NCBI RefSeq assembly: GCF_014905415.1
Contig: NZ_BNEO01000006.1
Span: 1 to 64,000, forward strand
DNA: 64,000 nt
Direction: 5' to 3'
DNA from: Virgibacillus salexigens
Lineage (GTDB): Bacteria > Bacillota > Bacilli > Bacillales > Amphibacillaceae
Position 1 is the stretch's first letter. Each line of letters starts with the position of its first letter. Positions 26,704-36,254 of the stretch are shown here, one piece after another. The notes under the pieces were generated by a model that was not told where the DNA came from, did not search any database, and was given only the letters and a program-made list of their open reading frames with translations. The position numbers and the translations under genes are program-made.

Positions 26704-29017
26704 GAATAATTTGCTCATACGTAGACGTTACTGCCTCTTTAATAAACACATTGGGAGACATTGGATTTATTATTACAAGCTCATGCATCGCTCGTGTACA
26801 TGCTGTATAAAACAAAGAACGCTCCGATAACGTATAATGTTCTGACGAAGCGTCAGGAATTATAACTGCATCAAACTCTATCCCTTTTGCTAAATATATC
26901 GGCACAATAAGTAACCCTTTAGTTAATGAATAGGTATCCTCCGATAATAACGTTACATCCATGTGATCCTTCAATGCAGAATAAATAATCTCACTTTCTT
27001 GCATGGTTTTACAAATAATAGCTGTGCTCTCATAGCCTTGTTCTGTTAATTTGTTTACTTGTTCGTTAATCCTTTTTATTACCTCCGCATTGTCATTGAC
27101 CATGATAACTCTTGGCTTCTTCCCCTCTCTTTCAAATGGCTCAATTTCTTCATTCCCTGGAGCAAAATGTTTTGTAAATTCAACGATTTGCTTTGTTGAT
27201 CGATAGCTTTTTGTTAACGTTATTCTTTCTGCATTCCTACCAGCCAAACTTGGGATTAACGGGTTTTCCTTCGTCATTTGAACATAAATTGCTTGATTAA
27301 TGTCTCCTAACAACGTCATATTCGTGTAAGGGAACATATGCTGTATATAAGCGAATTGAGAAGAAGCGTAATCTTGTGTTTCATCAATAAATAATTGGCG
27401 CACTTGTCGGTCAGAAGTATGCCCAAGTAATCTCCCTTTAAAGTAAGCATACGGGGCTGCTTCCTCCCAATATAAATGTTTCTTTTCCAAATTTTTCTTC
27501 GTTTGTTTTGCAAGGGATTGCCACTCTTCTGGCTTATTATCCGATTTCCAATCTGCAAACATCTGATAATACGTACCCGACACATCTACAAAAGCAAACT
27601 GTTGAATTTGTTGTTTTAACGAACCAAACATCTTTGCGACGACGACTTTCCTTAAAATCAACTCTTCATTCGCAGCACTTTCATTCTCCTGTTTCTGTGA
27701 TTCATAATAAGCTTTCACATAGGCTTCTTTATCTAAAAGCTCGATTTTTTCTTCTACCCAATCCTTTTTCACTTCGGCTTTTTGGAATGGACGCAGCTCT
27801 TTAACCAACCATCGCACAACCAATTCTAGTCGATTAGGCAAAGTCATGTGCTTATCCAATGAATAGAAATACTCGCTGATTCGGTGTTTGGAGATAAGAA
27901 CTTCCTTACGAAAAGAGATATTTTTAAATTGAACTCCTTCTGTAAGCAGCGAGAACAAGTATTCATCAATTAATTTCATAAATGCTAGCGTTGACTTATA
28001 CCCAATGTTAGATAATCGACGATTAAAATGGATGTCTTCTGTTTTCGTTAACGTATATTCCATTTGAGCAAAAGGAGATTCAATTGTGAACTTATTCCCT
28101 ATCTTGTCTTGCAAATAATCAAAAAAAGTTACCTGCTTCACATTTGCTTCTCCTAGCTCTGGTAGAACATTATTGATATAACTTGTAAATAACGGATTAG
28201 GTGAGAACAGCATAACATTTTCTGGATTCAATTCTTTTCGATAACGATACATGAGGTAGGCAATTCTCTGTAAGGCAGCAGATGTTTTACCACTTCCAGC
28301 AACCCCTTGAACAAGTAGGTATTTGCTTTGTTCGTTTCGAATAATTTTGTTTTGTTCCTTTTGGATGGTAGAAACAATACTTTTCATTGTCGTACTTGCA
28401 TTATTCCCTAAAGCTTCTTGTAATAATTGATCTCCAATTGTTAATCCTGTATCAAACATACCTTTTATTTGACTATTTCGGATAATGAATTGTCGTTTTA
28501 AAGTAATTTCTCCGGTAACTTCTCCATCTAAGGTCTCGTATGAAGCCTTACCTAGTGAATGATCATAATACAGGCTTGATATAGGAGCACGCCAATCATA
28601 AATTAAAAAATCTTCTTCAGCAGCATCCATTAACGAAGAAATTCCAATATACAACGCTTCTTTACTCGACTCATCATCTTCTTTAAAGTCAATTCTCCCA
28701 AAATATGGATTATCTTTTAATTGTTTCAAGGTTTTACGTTCGTCATCTATATTTCCGTGAACCAGTTCTTTTTGTTTTAATAGCTCAGCTTGCTGTTTAA
28801 TACTTGCTTCTGTTTCAATCACATCATCTGGTTCATCTAAATTAACAGTTACATCATCCCAAAATGTTTCACGTAACTCAATAACGCTATCCTTTAAATC
28901 GGTGGCGCGTAATGCAAGTTGATCTTCCTTTTTGTTAATTTCATTAATTACTTTATCCACCCGACGCTGTTCTATTTGCCAAGTTTGACCTTCTTTGCTC
29001 ACATTTACCAACCCCAT
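26699..29017 (-). CDS. helD: HelD, RNA polymerase-associated UvrD-like helicase/ATPase
   Basis: This 772-residue superfamily 1 protein removes stalled or inactive RNA polymerase from DNA and aids recycling; it is close in length to B. subtilis HelD. The N-terminal coiled coil (about 10-115) inserts into the polymerase secondary channel. Then come Walker A GVAGSGKTSAALQR (about 238-251), an insert domain, motif II LFIDETQDY, motif III TLLGDINQAIY and late motif ARAMHELVI-type residues. The ATG at 29017 has no clear ribosome binding site; a downstream GTG at 29002 is an alternative. Confidence 0.9.
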   Translation of the reverse strand: MGLVNVSKEGQTWQIEQRRVDKVINEINKKEDQLALRATDLKDSVIELRETFWDDVTVNLDEPDDVIETEASIKQQAELLKQKELVHGNIDDERKTLKQLKDNPYFGRIDFKEDDESSKEALYIGISSLMDAAEEDFLIYDWRAPISSLYYDHSLGKASYETLDGEVTGEITLKRQFIIRNSQIKGMFDTGLTIGDQLLQEALGNNASTTMKSIVSTIQKEQNKIIRNEQSKYLLVQGVAGSGKTSAALQRIAYLMYRYRKELNPENVMLFSPNPLFTSYINNVLPELGEANVKQVTFFDYLQDKIGNKFTIESPFAQMEYTLTKTEDIHFNRRLSNIGYKSTLAFMKLIDEYLFSLLTEGVQFKNISFRKEVLISKHRISEYFYSLDKHMTLPNRLELVVRWLVKELRPFQKAEVKKDWVEEKIELLDKEAYVKAYYESQKQENESAANEELILRKVVVAKMFGSLKQQIQQFAFVDVSGTYYQMFADWKSDNKPEEWQSLAKQTKKNLEKKHLYWEEAAPYAYFKGRLLGHTSDRQVRQLFIDETQDYASSQFAYIQHMFPYTNMTLLGDINQAIYVQMTKENPLIPSLAGRNAERITLTKSYRSTKQIVEFTKHFAPGNEEIEPFEREGKKPRVIMVNDNAEVIKRINEQVNKLTEQGYESTAIICKTMQESEIIYSALKDHMDVTLLSEDTYSLTKGLLIVPIYLAKGIEFDAVIIPDASSEHYTLSERSLFYTACTRAMHELVIINPMSPNVFIKEAVTSTYEQIIR

Positions 29018-29285
29018 TCAAATCAATTTGATCATTTGTATTGACTTTACAAAACGAAAAGGTTATAATATAATTGGATATACATATAAATTATATTATT
29101 TTTGTTCGTAACCTGTTAATCATACCATGTTTCTATCCTCGGTGCAACAGGTATTTTCTATTTCCTCACTTCTTACCTCCTCTTTTTTACCGTCAGCCTT
29201 ACATTTTTCATTTTAATACGTATCTTTTTCTGCCTTTTTTTCGTTTTCATAAATGAAAGGGGAAATTGAAAAAGGAGTGTTTTTC

Positions 29286-29948
29286 ATGAATGAGTATTTT
29301 CATCATGCTTGGAGAGAGTATGCACCCTCGATATGGAAAGCTTGTTTATTTTACACAAAGGATTCTTATGAGGCCGAAGATTTAATGCAAACCACTTGGC
29401 TAAAATCGTTTACGTATTGGCAAAAGAAAAAGCAGGGCTCATTAACAAAAGCTTATTTTTCAACAATTGCCAGAAATACATGGATCGACGAATGCCGTAA
29501 AAGAAAACATACTACGATACCATATCAAGATGATGAGCAGCCCGTAGATGAACAAACAGATAACATCGCAAGTATATCTCTTGTTCCCATATTAAATCAG
29601 CTCGCCTCAACATTAACCATTAACCAACAAATTGTATTTTTATTAGCAGACGTCTGTCATTGTAGTCTAAAAGAGGTAGCCCAATTAACAAATTTAAGTG
29701 TTGGTGCAGTGAAGGCCAATCTTTTCAGAGCACGTCAAAAGGTTAAATCTCATGTTAGAGAAAATATTGACATGGACCCCCCTATAGAAGAGGATCAAGT
29801 ACTTCGCGTGCAGCTTTATATAACTGCTCTACAAACAGAAGATACGCAGTTACTGGCCAGCTTATTGACAGACAATGCTACCGTTCGTTCATTATACGCC
29901 CAACAACAAACAACTACTACTCCTATGGAATGCAAAATGGCTGCTTAA
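29286..29948 (+). CDS. ECF-like RNA polymerase sigma factor
   Basis: This is a protein of about 220 residues. Region 2 covers about 15-80 (YEAEDLMQTTWLKSF, then FSTIARNTWIDECRKRK) and region 4 about 105-155 (LKEVAQLTNLSVGAVKANLFRARQKVK). A roughly 55-residue tail follows. No anti-sigma gene is adjacent. I start it at ATG 29286, 7 bp after AAAGGAGTG; an in-frame ATG at 29253 lacks a site. A ClpP paralogue follows 74 bp later on the same strand, so the two may be co-expressed. Confidence 0.85.
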   Translation: MNEYFHHAWREYAPSIWKACLFYTKDSYEAEDLMQTTWLKSFTYWQKKKQGSLTKAYFSTIARNTWIDECRKRKHTTIPYQDDEQPVDEQTDNIASISLVPILNQLASTLTINQQIVFLLADVCHCSLKEVAQLTNLSVGAVKANLFRARQKVKSHVRENIDMDPPIEEDQVLRVQLYITALQTEDTQLLASLLTDNATVRSLYAQQQTTTTPMECKMAA

Positions 29949-30022
29949 TTCATATGAGAAACTCACAGTAATTTCATCCTTTTTCAATGACCTTTTATCA
30001 AAAAAGGCAGGTGTTTTTACAA

Positions 30023-30601
30023 ATGAGCGTACCAATTCCATATGTTGTGGAACAATCAAATCACGGTGAGCGAAGCTATGACATTTATTCAAGGCTCTTA
30101 AAAGACCGAATTGTATTTATTGGTTCTGAAATCGATGATACGTTAGCAAATAGCATCACAGCACAATTATTATTTCTCGCATCTCAAGATGCTAAAGCTG
30201 ATATATCTATGTATATAAACAGTCCAGGGGGTTCTGTTTCTGCTGGATTTTCTATCCTAGATACGATGACTCATATTAAGCCAGATGTTCAAACTATATG
30301 TACGGGAATGGCAGCATCCTTTGCTGCAGTCCTACTTGTTGGTGGTACAAAAGGTAAGCGAATCGCACTTCCGCATTCAGAAGTTATGATTCACCAGCCA
30401 CATGGCGGAATGAAAGGCCAAGCAGCCGATATGAATATCTATGCCAAGCGAATCATTAATCAACGGAAAGAGATTAATCAATTTATTGCTGAAAAATCCG
30501 GCCAGCCATATGAAAAAATAGCTAAAGACACAGATAGAGACTTCTTTTTGAGCGCTGAAGAGGCAAAAGCATATGGTATTGTAGATAAAATATTAGAATA
30601 G
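30023..30601 (+). CDS. clpP: ClpP-family serine protease (probable paralogue)
   Basis: This 192-residue subunit of the tetradecameric Clp protease has the catalytic triad Ser99 (GMAASFAA), His124 (MIHQPHGG) and Asp173 (TDRDFF), at positions matching housekeeping ClpP. I start it at ATG 30023, where AGGTG is 9 bp upstream; upstream in-frame starts would add an unrelated N-terminus. Pairing with a sigma factor gene rather than the usual clpP neighbours suggests a second, condition-specific copy. It ends at a clear terminator. Confidence 0.88.
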   Translation: MSVPIPYVVEQSNHGERSYDIYSRLLKDRIVFIGSEIDDTLANSITAQLLFLASQDAKADISMYINSPGGSVSAGFSILDTMTHIKPDVQTICTGMAASFAAVLLVGGTKGKRIALPHSEVMIHQPHGGMKGQAADMNIYAKRIINQRKEINQFIAEKSGQPYEKIAKDTDRDFFLSAEEAKAYGIVDKILE

Positions 30602-30610
30602 AATAAACAA

Positions 30611-30640
30611 AGAGCCAAGCTCAAGTCTTGGCTCTTCTTT
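30611..30640 (+). terminator. Rho-independent terminator after clpP
   Basis: AGAGCCAAG and CTTGGCTCT (9 bp, perfect) are followed by TCTTT. Confidence 0.8.
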
Positions 30641-30689
30641 ATGCAAGTTTTAAAACTAAAAGCTTTGTGCATCACTCGATTTTCTGTTC

Positions 30690-32723
30690 TTACGCCTTTA
30701 ATAACTTGGCATTAATGGCAACAATGATAGTACTTAAACTCATTAGTACAGCCCCAACAGCTGGACTCAGAATAATACCAATTGGAGCCAGTATACCTGC
30801 TGCCAGCGGGATAGAAAATATATTATATCCTGCCGCCCACCAAAGATTTTGGACCATTTTTCGATATGTCTTTTGCGATAAGTCCATTAAGGCAACAACA
30901 TCATTTGGATTACTTCTTACAAGTACGACATCAGCAGTCTCCATCGCTACGTCAGTGCCTGCCCCAATTGCAATTCCTAAATCAGCTGTAGCGAGTGCTG
31001 GAGCATCATTAACACCATCACCAGTCATAGCGACTTTCCAACCCTTTTGTCTAATTTTTTTCACTTGATTTGCTTTATCATCTGGCATTACTTCAGCATA
31101 TACCTCATCAATCCCTAATTGATCAGCCACCCAATTGGCTACTTTCTGATTATCACCTGTTAGCATAATGGGATGAATTCCTTGTTTATTAAGTGATGCA
31201 ACTGCCTCTTTTGCGGTTTCCCGAATCATATCTGCCAATGCAATCATTCCGATTATCGATTCATTTACTAACACAAATACAACTGTCTTACCTTCCTCAG
31301 AAAGTTGTTCGAAAACCTCTTTATCATATTTAAATTGTTTCTCTTGAACATATTTAGGACTAACAACATTGACAACCTTTCCATCTACCGTTCCTTGAAT
31401 TCCTTTGCCGGTAATCGATTCAAAATCAGCCACTTTACTCCAAGTTATTTGCTTATCCTTCGCTGCCTGAATAATACCTGTAGCTATCGGGTGTTCTGAA
31501 TGTTGTTCAATGCTTGCAGCATATGCTATTACGTCCTCCTCTTGATGTGAATCGTTAGTAACAATATCCGTTACACCGAACTCACCCCTTGTCAATGTTC
31601 CAGTTTTATCAAATACGACAGCGTTCAAATTTCTTGCTCCTTCGAAATTAGCTCGGTTACGAATAAGCAAACCTTTCTTTGCTGAAATTGATGTCGATAC
31701 CGCAACAACTAAAGGAGCAGCTAAACCTAAAGCATGTGGACATGTAATAACCATCACAGTCACCATTCGTTCAATAGCAACATCAAACGGATACCCTAAT
31801 AGCAGCCAAATAACTAAGGTTACAAATCCAGCAAATAGCGCTAAGTAAAACAACCACTTTGCCGCTCGATTTGTCAGATCCTGTGTTTTTGATTTGGATT
31901 CTTGAGCTTCTTTTACCATAGTAACAACTTGCGATAAGAATGAATCTTCTCCTGTTTTCTCTACTTGGACTGTTAATGAACCTTCTTTATTCACGGAGCC
32001 GCCAATAACTTCATCGCCTTTCGATTTCTCTATCGGTACAGATTCACCTGTTAGTAAGGATTCATCAACGGCAGATTTCCCTTCAATGATCAATCCATCT
32101 ACCGGTACCTTTTCTCCGGGTTTCACTAATACATAATCGCCATTTACTAAATTGGCCAAAGGCACATCTTGTACGTTGTCATTATTTTCATCTATTTTAT
32201 GCGCTTCATTAGGCATTAGTTTAACCAGTTGTTCAAGTGCATTGGAGGCTCCCATTACCGAGCGCATTTCTACCCAGTGACCGAGGAGCATAATATCAAT
32301 TAACGTTGCTAATTCCCAAAAGAAGTCCTTACCTTCCCAGCCAAATACGGTTAAAGTACTATAACCATAAGCAACTACAATAGCAAGCCCAATTAATGTC
32401 ATCATTCCAGGACTGCGATCTTTTAATTCATCGATAGCTCCGGTAATAAATGGCCATCCACCATAGAAAAAGACAAAGGTAGATAACGCAAATAGAATAT
32501 AGTAATCAAACGGAAAACGCCAATCTACACCTAGAAACCCCTGGATCATCGGAGATAATGCAAGAATTGGAATCGTGATAACAATTGATATAAAAAACCG
32601 CTTTTTAAAATCATCTACCATATGGCTGTGATCATGTCCACCATGATGATGTCCGTGTGAATGCTCATTTTCTACACTATCGTGATGTTGATGGTTTGTA
32701 TGGTTATGGTTCTCGTGTTCCAT
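30690..32723 (-). CDS. copB: CopB-type copper-translocating P-type ATPase (P1B-3)
   Basis: This 677-residue membrane pump exports copper (or silver). It has a His-rich N-terminus (about 17 His in residues 1-34) instead of CxxC metal-binding domains, the CPH motif (VITCPHALGLAAPLV) that defines the CopB group in the sixth helix, DKTGTLTRGE with the phosphorylated Asp, and MTGDGVNDAPAL. GGAGG precedes the ATG. A CsoR-like operator within its promoter at 32784-32811 indicates copper induction. Confidence 0.9.
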   Translation of the reverse strand: MEHENHNHTNHQHHDSVENEHSHGHHHGGHDHSHMVDDFKKRFFISIVITIPILALSPMIQGFLGVDWRFPFDYYILFALSTFVFFYGGWPFITGAIDELKDRSPGMMTLIGLAIVVAYGYSTLTVFGWEGKDFFWELATLIDIMLLGHWVEMRSVMGASNALEQLVKLMPNEAHKIDENNDNVQDVPLANLVNGDYVLVKPGEKVPVDGLIIEGKSAVDESLLTGESVPIEKSKGDEVIGGSVNKEGSLTVQVEKTGEDSFLSQVVTMVKEAQESKSKTQDLTNRAAKWLFYLALFAGFVTLVIWLLLGYPFDVAIERMVTVMVITCPHALGLAAPLVVAVSTSISAKKGLLIRNRANFEGARNLNAVVFDKTGTLTRGEFGVTDIVTNDSHQEEDVIAYAASIEQHSEHPIATGIIQAAKDKQITWSKVADFESITGKGIQGTVDGKVVNVVSPKYVQEKQFKYDKEVFEQLSEEGKTVVFVLVNESIIGMIALADMIRETAKEAVASLNKQGIHPIMLTGDNQKVANWVADQLGIDEVYAEVMPDDKANQVKKIRQKGWKVAMTGDGVNDAPALATADLGIAIGAGTDVAMETADVVLVRSNPNDVVALMDLSQKTYRKMVQNLWWAAGYNIFSIPLAAGILAPIGIILSPAVGAVLMSLSTIIVAINAKLLKA

Positions 32724-32783
32724 TATATAGCCTCCTCTATTTAATAAGTTATTATTATTTTATATATAAATCCTATACACAAA

Positions 32784-32811
32784 TACTATACCCCCCTAAG
32801 GTAATTGTCAA
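32784..32811 (-). promoter_or_regulatory. copB promoter overlapped by a CsoR-like operator
   Basis: On the minus strand TTGACA (32806-32811) and TATAGT (32785-32790) are separated by 15 bp, the whole spacer being TACCTTAGGGGGGTA-like. TTACCTTAGGGGGGTATAGTA closely resembles the CsoR site of B. subtilis copZA as I recall it (TACCC...GGGGTATGGTA). The csoR gene itself is not in the window. Confidence 0.6.
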
Positions 32812-32818
32812 ACAATAA

Positions 32819-32849
32819 AATTGAACCCTTTTAATAAAAGGGCTCAATT
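32819..32849 (-). terminator. Terminator of the FAD monooxygenase gene
   Basis: Near-perfect arms (AATTGA-CCCTTTT with AAAAGGG-TCAATT, one mismatch) are followed by TTTTATTG on the minus strand. It directly precedes the copB promoter. Confidence 0.8.
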
Positions 32850-32856
32850 CCATATT

Positions 32857-34386
32857 TTAACTATTTGATTTTGTTTTCCGAAATGGAATGATACCCCAGT
32901 GATCAAGGTAAGCTTTCAGTTTATTAATATCTTGATGGGAATTGGTAAACCCAATATGGCCATCTGGTCTTATTAAGTATATTGCTTCTTTCTGTAATCC
33001 TTTCCCTTCTGCAATCGAATCAAAACTGAATGTATAGAGCTTTATCCCATTTTCATAACAAAAATGTTGCATTTTCGAAGTTGCAGAACCATAAATATGA
33101 ACTTGCCAATCAACCATTTGTAATGATTTGTAATTCTCCTTTGTATATGGGAGTCGATCCCCTGCTTGAATATCCCCAACTTCCCCCTTACTTATCGAAC
33201 TATTTGGATATGAAATTTGAGTCTGAGAGATAACCCGAAATAGGCCTTGTCTAATTCGGTTGGAACGATTAATAAAAGGGATAGCAACAGGTGCCAGTTG
33301 CTTGCGTAAAACACGGTCCAACAAGCGTTTTGATACAACTCTAGTAAAGGCTTGATCCGTAGTATTCACTAATCGTTCGGCAAAGCTTTTTCTTTCCTGT
33401 TCAAAAGTATCCAGAAGTTTAAGGTTACTTTTTCCCTGTATCACCCCTGCAAGCTTCCAGCCAAGATTCATTGCATCGCCAATCCCTGTATTCATTCCTT
33501 GTCCACCCGCAGGACTATGAATATGCGCAGCATCACCGACGAGGAATGCTCTCCCTTTTCGAAAATGACTAGCAACTCGATGATGAACGTTATAAGAGGA
33601 AAACCAATTCACATCGCTGACTTGCAATTGATATGCTTTTTCAATAAATGACACCAATTGTTCATTGTCACCAGCATCCGATTGCATGGACATTTGTGGG
33701 GGGAACACACCAATTGCTCTGGTTGTACCAGTGCTCCTTACGGGTAATAGAACTACAAATGAATTATCACGCAAACATAAAGACAAATTATGAGACCCTA
33801 CGGGTTTTCCTGTAGCTTTAATATCCATTACATAAAACTTCTCTTCATAAGTTCCTCCAGGAAAATCTGCTTGTATTTCTTGGCGAACAGCACTTCCAGC
33901 ACCATCACAACCACATACATATAAAAACACTTCCTCCACCGTTTCATCGTAACTCTGTAAGGTTGCTGTAACATTATTCTGTCTTTCTTGAAAAGAAATC
34001 AACTCTGTATTCCACTCTACCGTAACCCCAAAGGAGCTTAGTTTTTTCAGCAATAATTTCTCATGCTCATCTTGCGGAAAACTAAACGGTGACGTGTAGT
34101 TGCTTATTCCTTCCCCTAATGATCCCACATGCATTCTGGCTCGTTTCTTACCATCTACATAAAGGTTGATATTTTCTATTTTAATACTCTCTGTAACCAT
34201 TTCATCCGCAAATCCAAATTGATCATAAAACTCTAATGTTCTCGGCATAACAGCCATCGCTCGAGATGCAGTACCAGGTCCTGCTGCTTTATCAATAATC
34301 TTTGTGGACACACCTTGTTTTGCCATACTTAAAGCCAACGCCAGACCAGTAGGACCTGCACCTACGATTAAAACGTCGGAACCCAT
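32857..34386 (-). CDS. FAD-dependent monooxygenase (PheA/TfdB aromatic hydroxylase family)
   Basis: This 509-residue flavoprotein has the N-terminal dinucleotide motif IVGAGPTGLALA (about 6-17), the middle DG-type region (CGCDGAGSAVR) and the GDAAHIHSPAGGQGMNTG flavin-binding motif (about residue 285-302). These enzymes hydroxylate phenols, polyketides or antibiotics such as rifampicin and tetracycline. GGGGGAA precedes the ATG. It is transcribed alone, and the substrate cannot be inferred from its neighbours. Confidence 0.85.
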   Translation of the reverse strand: MGSDVLIVGAGPTGLALALSMAKQGVSTKIIDKAAGPGTASRAMAVMPRTLEFYDQFGFADEMVTESIKIENINLYVDGKKRARMHVGSLGEGISNYTSPFSFPQDEHEKLLLKKLSSFGVTVEWNTELISFQERQNNVTATLQSYDETVEEVFLYVCGCDGAGSAVRQEIQADFPGGTYEEKFYVMDIKATGKPVGSHNLSLCLRDNSFVVLLPVRSTGTTRAIGVFPPQMSMQSDAGDNEQLVSFIEKAYQLQVSDVNWFSSYNVHHRVASHFRKGRAFLVGDAAHIHSPAGGQGMNTGIGDAMNLGWKLAGVIQGKSNLKLLDTFEQERKSFAERLVNTTDQAFTRVVSKRLLDRVLRKQLAPVAIPFINRSNRIRQGLFRVISQTQISYPNSSISKGEVGDIQAGDRLPYTKENYKSLQMVDWQVHIYGSATSKMQHFCYENGIKLYTFSFDSIAEGKGLQKEAIYLIRPDGHIGFTNSHQDINKLKAYLDHWGIIPFRKTKSNS

Positions 34387-34482
34387 CTTGTTTCCCCCTC
34401 AATTAATATTGTTTTAGGTATAATTTCTACAATTACTTATTTGTTCCCTGCATGACCTTTCTCGAATCTCTGATTTACTATT

Positions 34483-35100
34483 TTAATCGATAACTGTTGA
34501 TTTATTAGGATTACGATAAAATTCAAAGAGCATGTGAATTTGTTCTTGTGTATTTCTTCGTAACGAAAGATTCGGTAAATGATTCTCAGAGAAAAAAGCA
34601 ATATCATTGGTTTCTATTCCAATCTGCTGCGATCCGCCGACTATTTCGCATTGTATGAATATTTTATAATAGTGAAATGGCTGCGGTGGATGTTCATGTT
34701 TATTCGTATCTAATAAGGAGAGTAATTTAATTGGAACGACATGATAGCCGGATTCTTCGTTTATTTCTTTTGCAATATTTTCACTTGGAGAAAGCCCTAC
34801 CTCACAAAAACCTCCCGGCAGAGACCATTTATCATCCATTTTTTCACGAACCATTAATATTGTATTGTCTTTAAATACCACCCCTCTAACATCAACTTTT
34901 GGAGTTGGATATCCTTGTTCCTTATCAAACAAAAGATTTAGCTGTTGCATCGTTAGCTCTGATTGTAACGCCATCATTTCTTTACTAATCTTCCGAAGTT
35001 CTTCATACCGTTCTCGATCGAATGCATCCCTTGAGAATGTTAGCCCAGCCTGTGATAATGCTTGTATCCTTTGAGCCCACTTCAGCCATTGGTCCTTCAC
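34483..35100 (-). CDS. Nudix hydrolase (YjhB-like, with N-terminal helical domain)
   Basis: This 205-residue protein has a helical N-terminal domain (about 1-60) and a Nudix domain (about 68-190). The Nudix box reads GGFCEVGLSPSENIAKEINE then ESGY: the metal-binding Glu residues of KEINEE are kept, while the usual GE is GL and the usual REx is KE, variants I associate with this subgroup. Such proteins are annotated as ADP-ribose pyrophosphatases. The start is GTG at 35100, 9 bp after AAGGAGG. The substrate is unproven. Confidence 0.8.
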   Translation of the reverse strand: MKDQWLKWAQRIQALSQAGLTFSRDAFDRERYEELRKISKEMMALQSELTMQQLNLLFDKEQGYPTPKVDVRGVVFKDNTILMVREKMDDKWSLPGGFCEVGLSPSENIAKEINEESGYHVVPIKLLSLLDTNKHEHPPQPFHYYKIFIQCEIVGGSQQIGIETNDIAFFSENHLPNLSLRRNTQEQIHMLFEFYRNPNKSTVID

Positions 35101-35216
35101 CTTAACATTCCTCCTTCACGCTTCTTTTTCTTTAAGTCTAACAGAATAATCTGTGTGGTTATTTATAAAATTCTAGGGGATCCTAATTCATGATAAAGTA
35201 AAACAGGAGGATTCGA

Positions 35217-35537
35217 ATGCCACACCAACAACAAGAACTTATTAGCACATTGCATGAATGTATGACAGCATGTAATCATTGTTATAATGCATGTCTTCAG
35301 GAGGAAGATATAAAGATGATGACAACATGTATTCAATTAGATAGAGAATGCGCAGATATTTGTGGTTATGTAGAACAAGCAATCACAAGAGGTACCCCAT
35401 TCTTATCTGAACTAACGAATGTTTGTGCCGCTATTTGTGAAGCATGTGGAAAAGAATGCAAGAAACATGCACATAATCATTGTCAGCATTGCGCAGAAAA
35501 ATGCTTTACTTGTGCAGAAGCATGTAAAGCAGCTTAA
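35217..35537 (+). CDS. Cys-rich four-helix-bundle copper-binding protein (DUF326/Csp family)
   Basis: This 106-residue protein has 16 cysteines, mostly in CxxC and CxxxC spacings (15, 19, 22, 26, 38, 45, 49, 70, 74, 77, 81, 89, 92, 96, 99, 103), the pattern of Csp copper-storage proteins, which pack many Cu(I) ions inside a helical bundle. No signal peptide is seen, so it is cytosolic (Csp3-like). CAGGAGG precedes ATG. It sits among other copper genes and is convergent with a two-component system. Confidence 0.88.
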   Translation: MPHQQQELISTLHECMTACNHCYNACLQEEDIKMMTTCIQLDRECADICGYVEQAITRGTPFLSELTNVCAAICEACGKECKKHAHNHCQHCAEKCFTCAEACKAA

Positions 35538-35546
35538 TGTAATGAA

Positions 35547-35582
35547 GGAAAACAGATCGCATTAGATGCGATCTGTTTTTCC
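35547..35582. terminator. Shared terminator of the copper protein and response regulator genes
   Basis: GGAAAACAGATCGCAT and ATGCGATCTGTTTT-CC pair around a 3-nt loop, with T-runs on both strands. The response-regulator stop codon TAA (35562-35564) overlaps the loop, so the terminator stem is partly coding sequence. Confidence 0.85.
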
Positions 35583-36254
35583 TTTGGGTACTACCCACTT
35601 ATAGCCAATACCCCAAACTGTTTTGAGGTAAAGGTCAATAGGGAAACCTGCTTTTCTCAATTTATCTCGTATATTACGAACATGAGAATCTATCGTACGT
35701 GCTTCCGTGCTTGCATGCAGCCCCCAAATGAATTCAAAGAAACGCTCCCGAGTAACAACGATATTCGGATGGTTCATTAAATGACCAAGCATCAGAAATT
35801 CTTTTGGTGTTAATGGAATGACCTGATTATCATAGGTAATCTCAAACCGATCCTTGTCCCAAAATAATCCGTCTACTTCAATAAGCGCCTTCGACGTTGT
35901 CCTTCTTATTAAAGCTTCTATTCTGGCCAATAGCTCTGATTCATCAAACGGTTTGGTAATATAATCATCCGCCCCTAATCGTAGACCTTTAACAATATCC
36001 TCTTGTTGATCTCTAGCGGTAATCATAATGATAGGAACATCAGAAAAATCTCGAATGGTTCGGCATAACTGCAATCCGTTTATTTCAGGCATCATAATAT
36101 CCAGCAGTATGATGTCAACGTTTTCTTTGTCTAAATAGTTTAGTGCCTCCATGGCACTTTTTACCTTTGCGCAGACATAACCATGAGGTTTTAAGTACAA
36201 AGCTAATAAATCTAACATTCGTTGTTCATCATCAACTAATAATATGCTATTCAT
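35562..36254 (-). CDS. OmpR-family response regulator
   Basis: This is a protein of about 230 residues. The receiver domain (1-118) has the acidic pair DDE, phospho-acceptor in LLDIMMPE (about Asp50), ITAR and the KPF Lys. The winged-helix domain (about 128-227) ends with the family motif KTVWGIGYKW. I start it at ATG 36254 (GGAG 8 nt upstream); GTG 36263 is an alternative. It overlaps the histidine kinase gene by 8 bp. Copper or envelope stress is a possible signal, based only on the adjacent genes. Confidence 0.9.
   Translation of the reverse strand: MNSILLVDDEQRMLDLLALYLKPHGYVCAKVKSAMEALNYLDKENVDIILLDIMMPEINGLQLCRTIRDFSDVPIIMITARDQQEDIVKGLRLGADDYITKPFDESELLARIEALIRRTTSKALIEVDGLFWDKDRFEITYDNQVIPLTPKEFLMLGHLMNHPNIVVTRERFFEFIWGLHASTEARTIDSHVRNIRDKLRKAGFPIDLYLKTVWGIGYKWVVPKGKTDRI

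Noticed and set aside
29074-29256. 60-codon plus-strand frame before the sigma factor gene
   Set aside because: It has no ribosome binding site, a composition dominated by Phe/Tyr/Leu from T-rich DNA, and occupies the helD/sigma promoter region.
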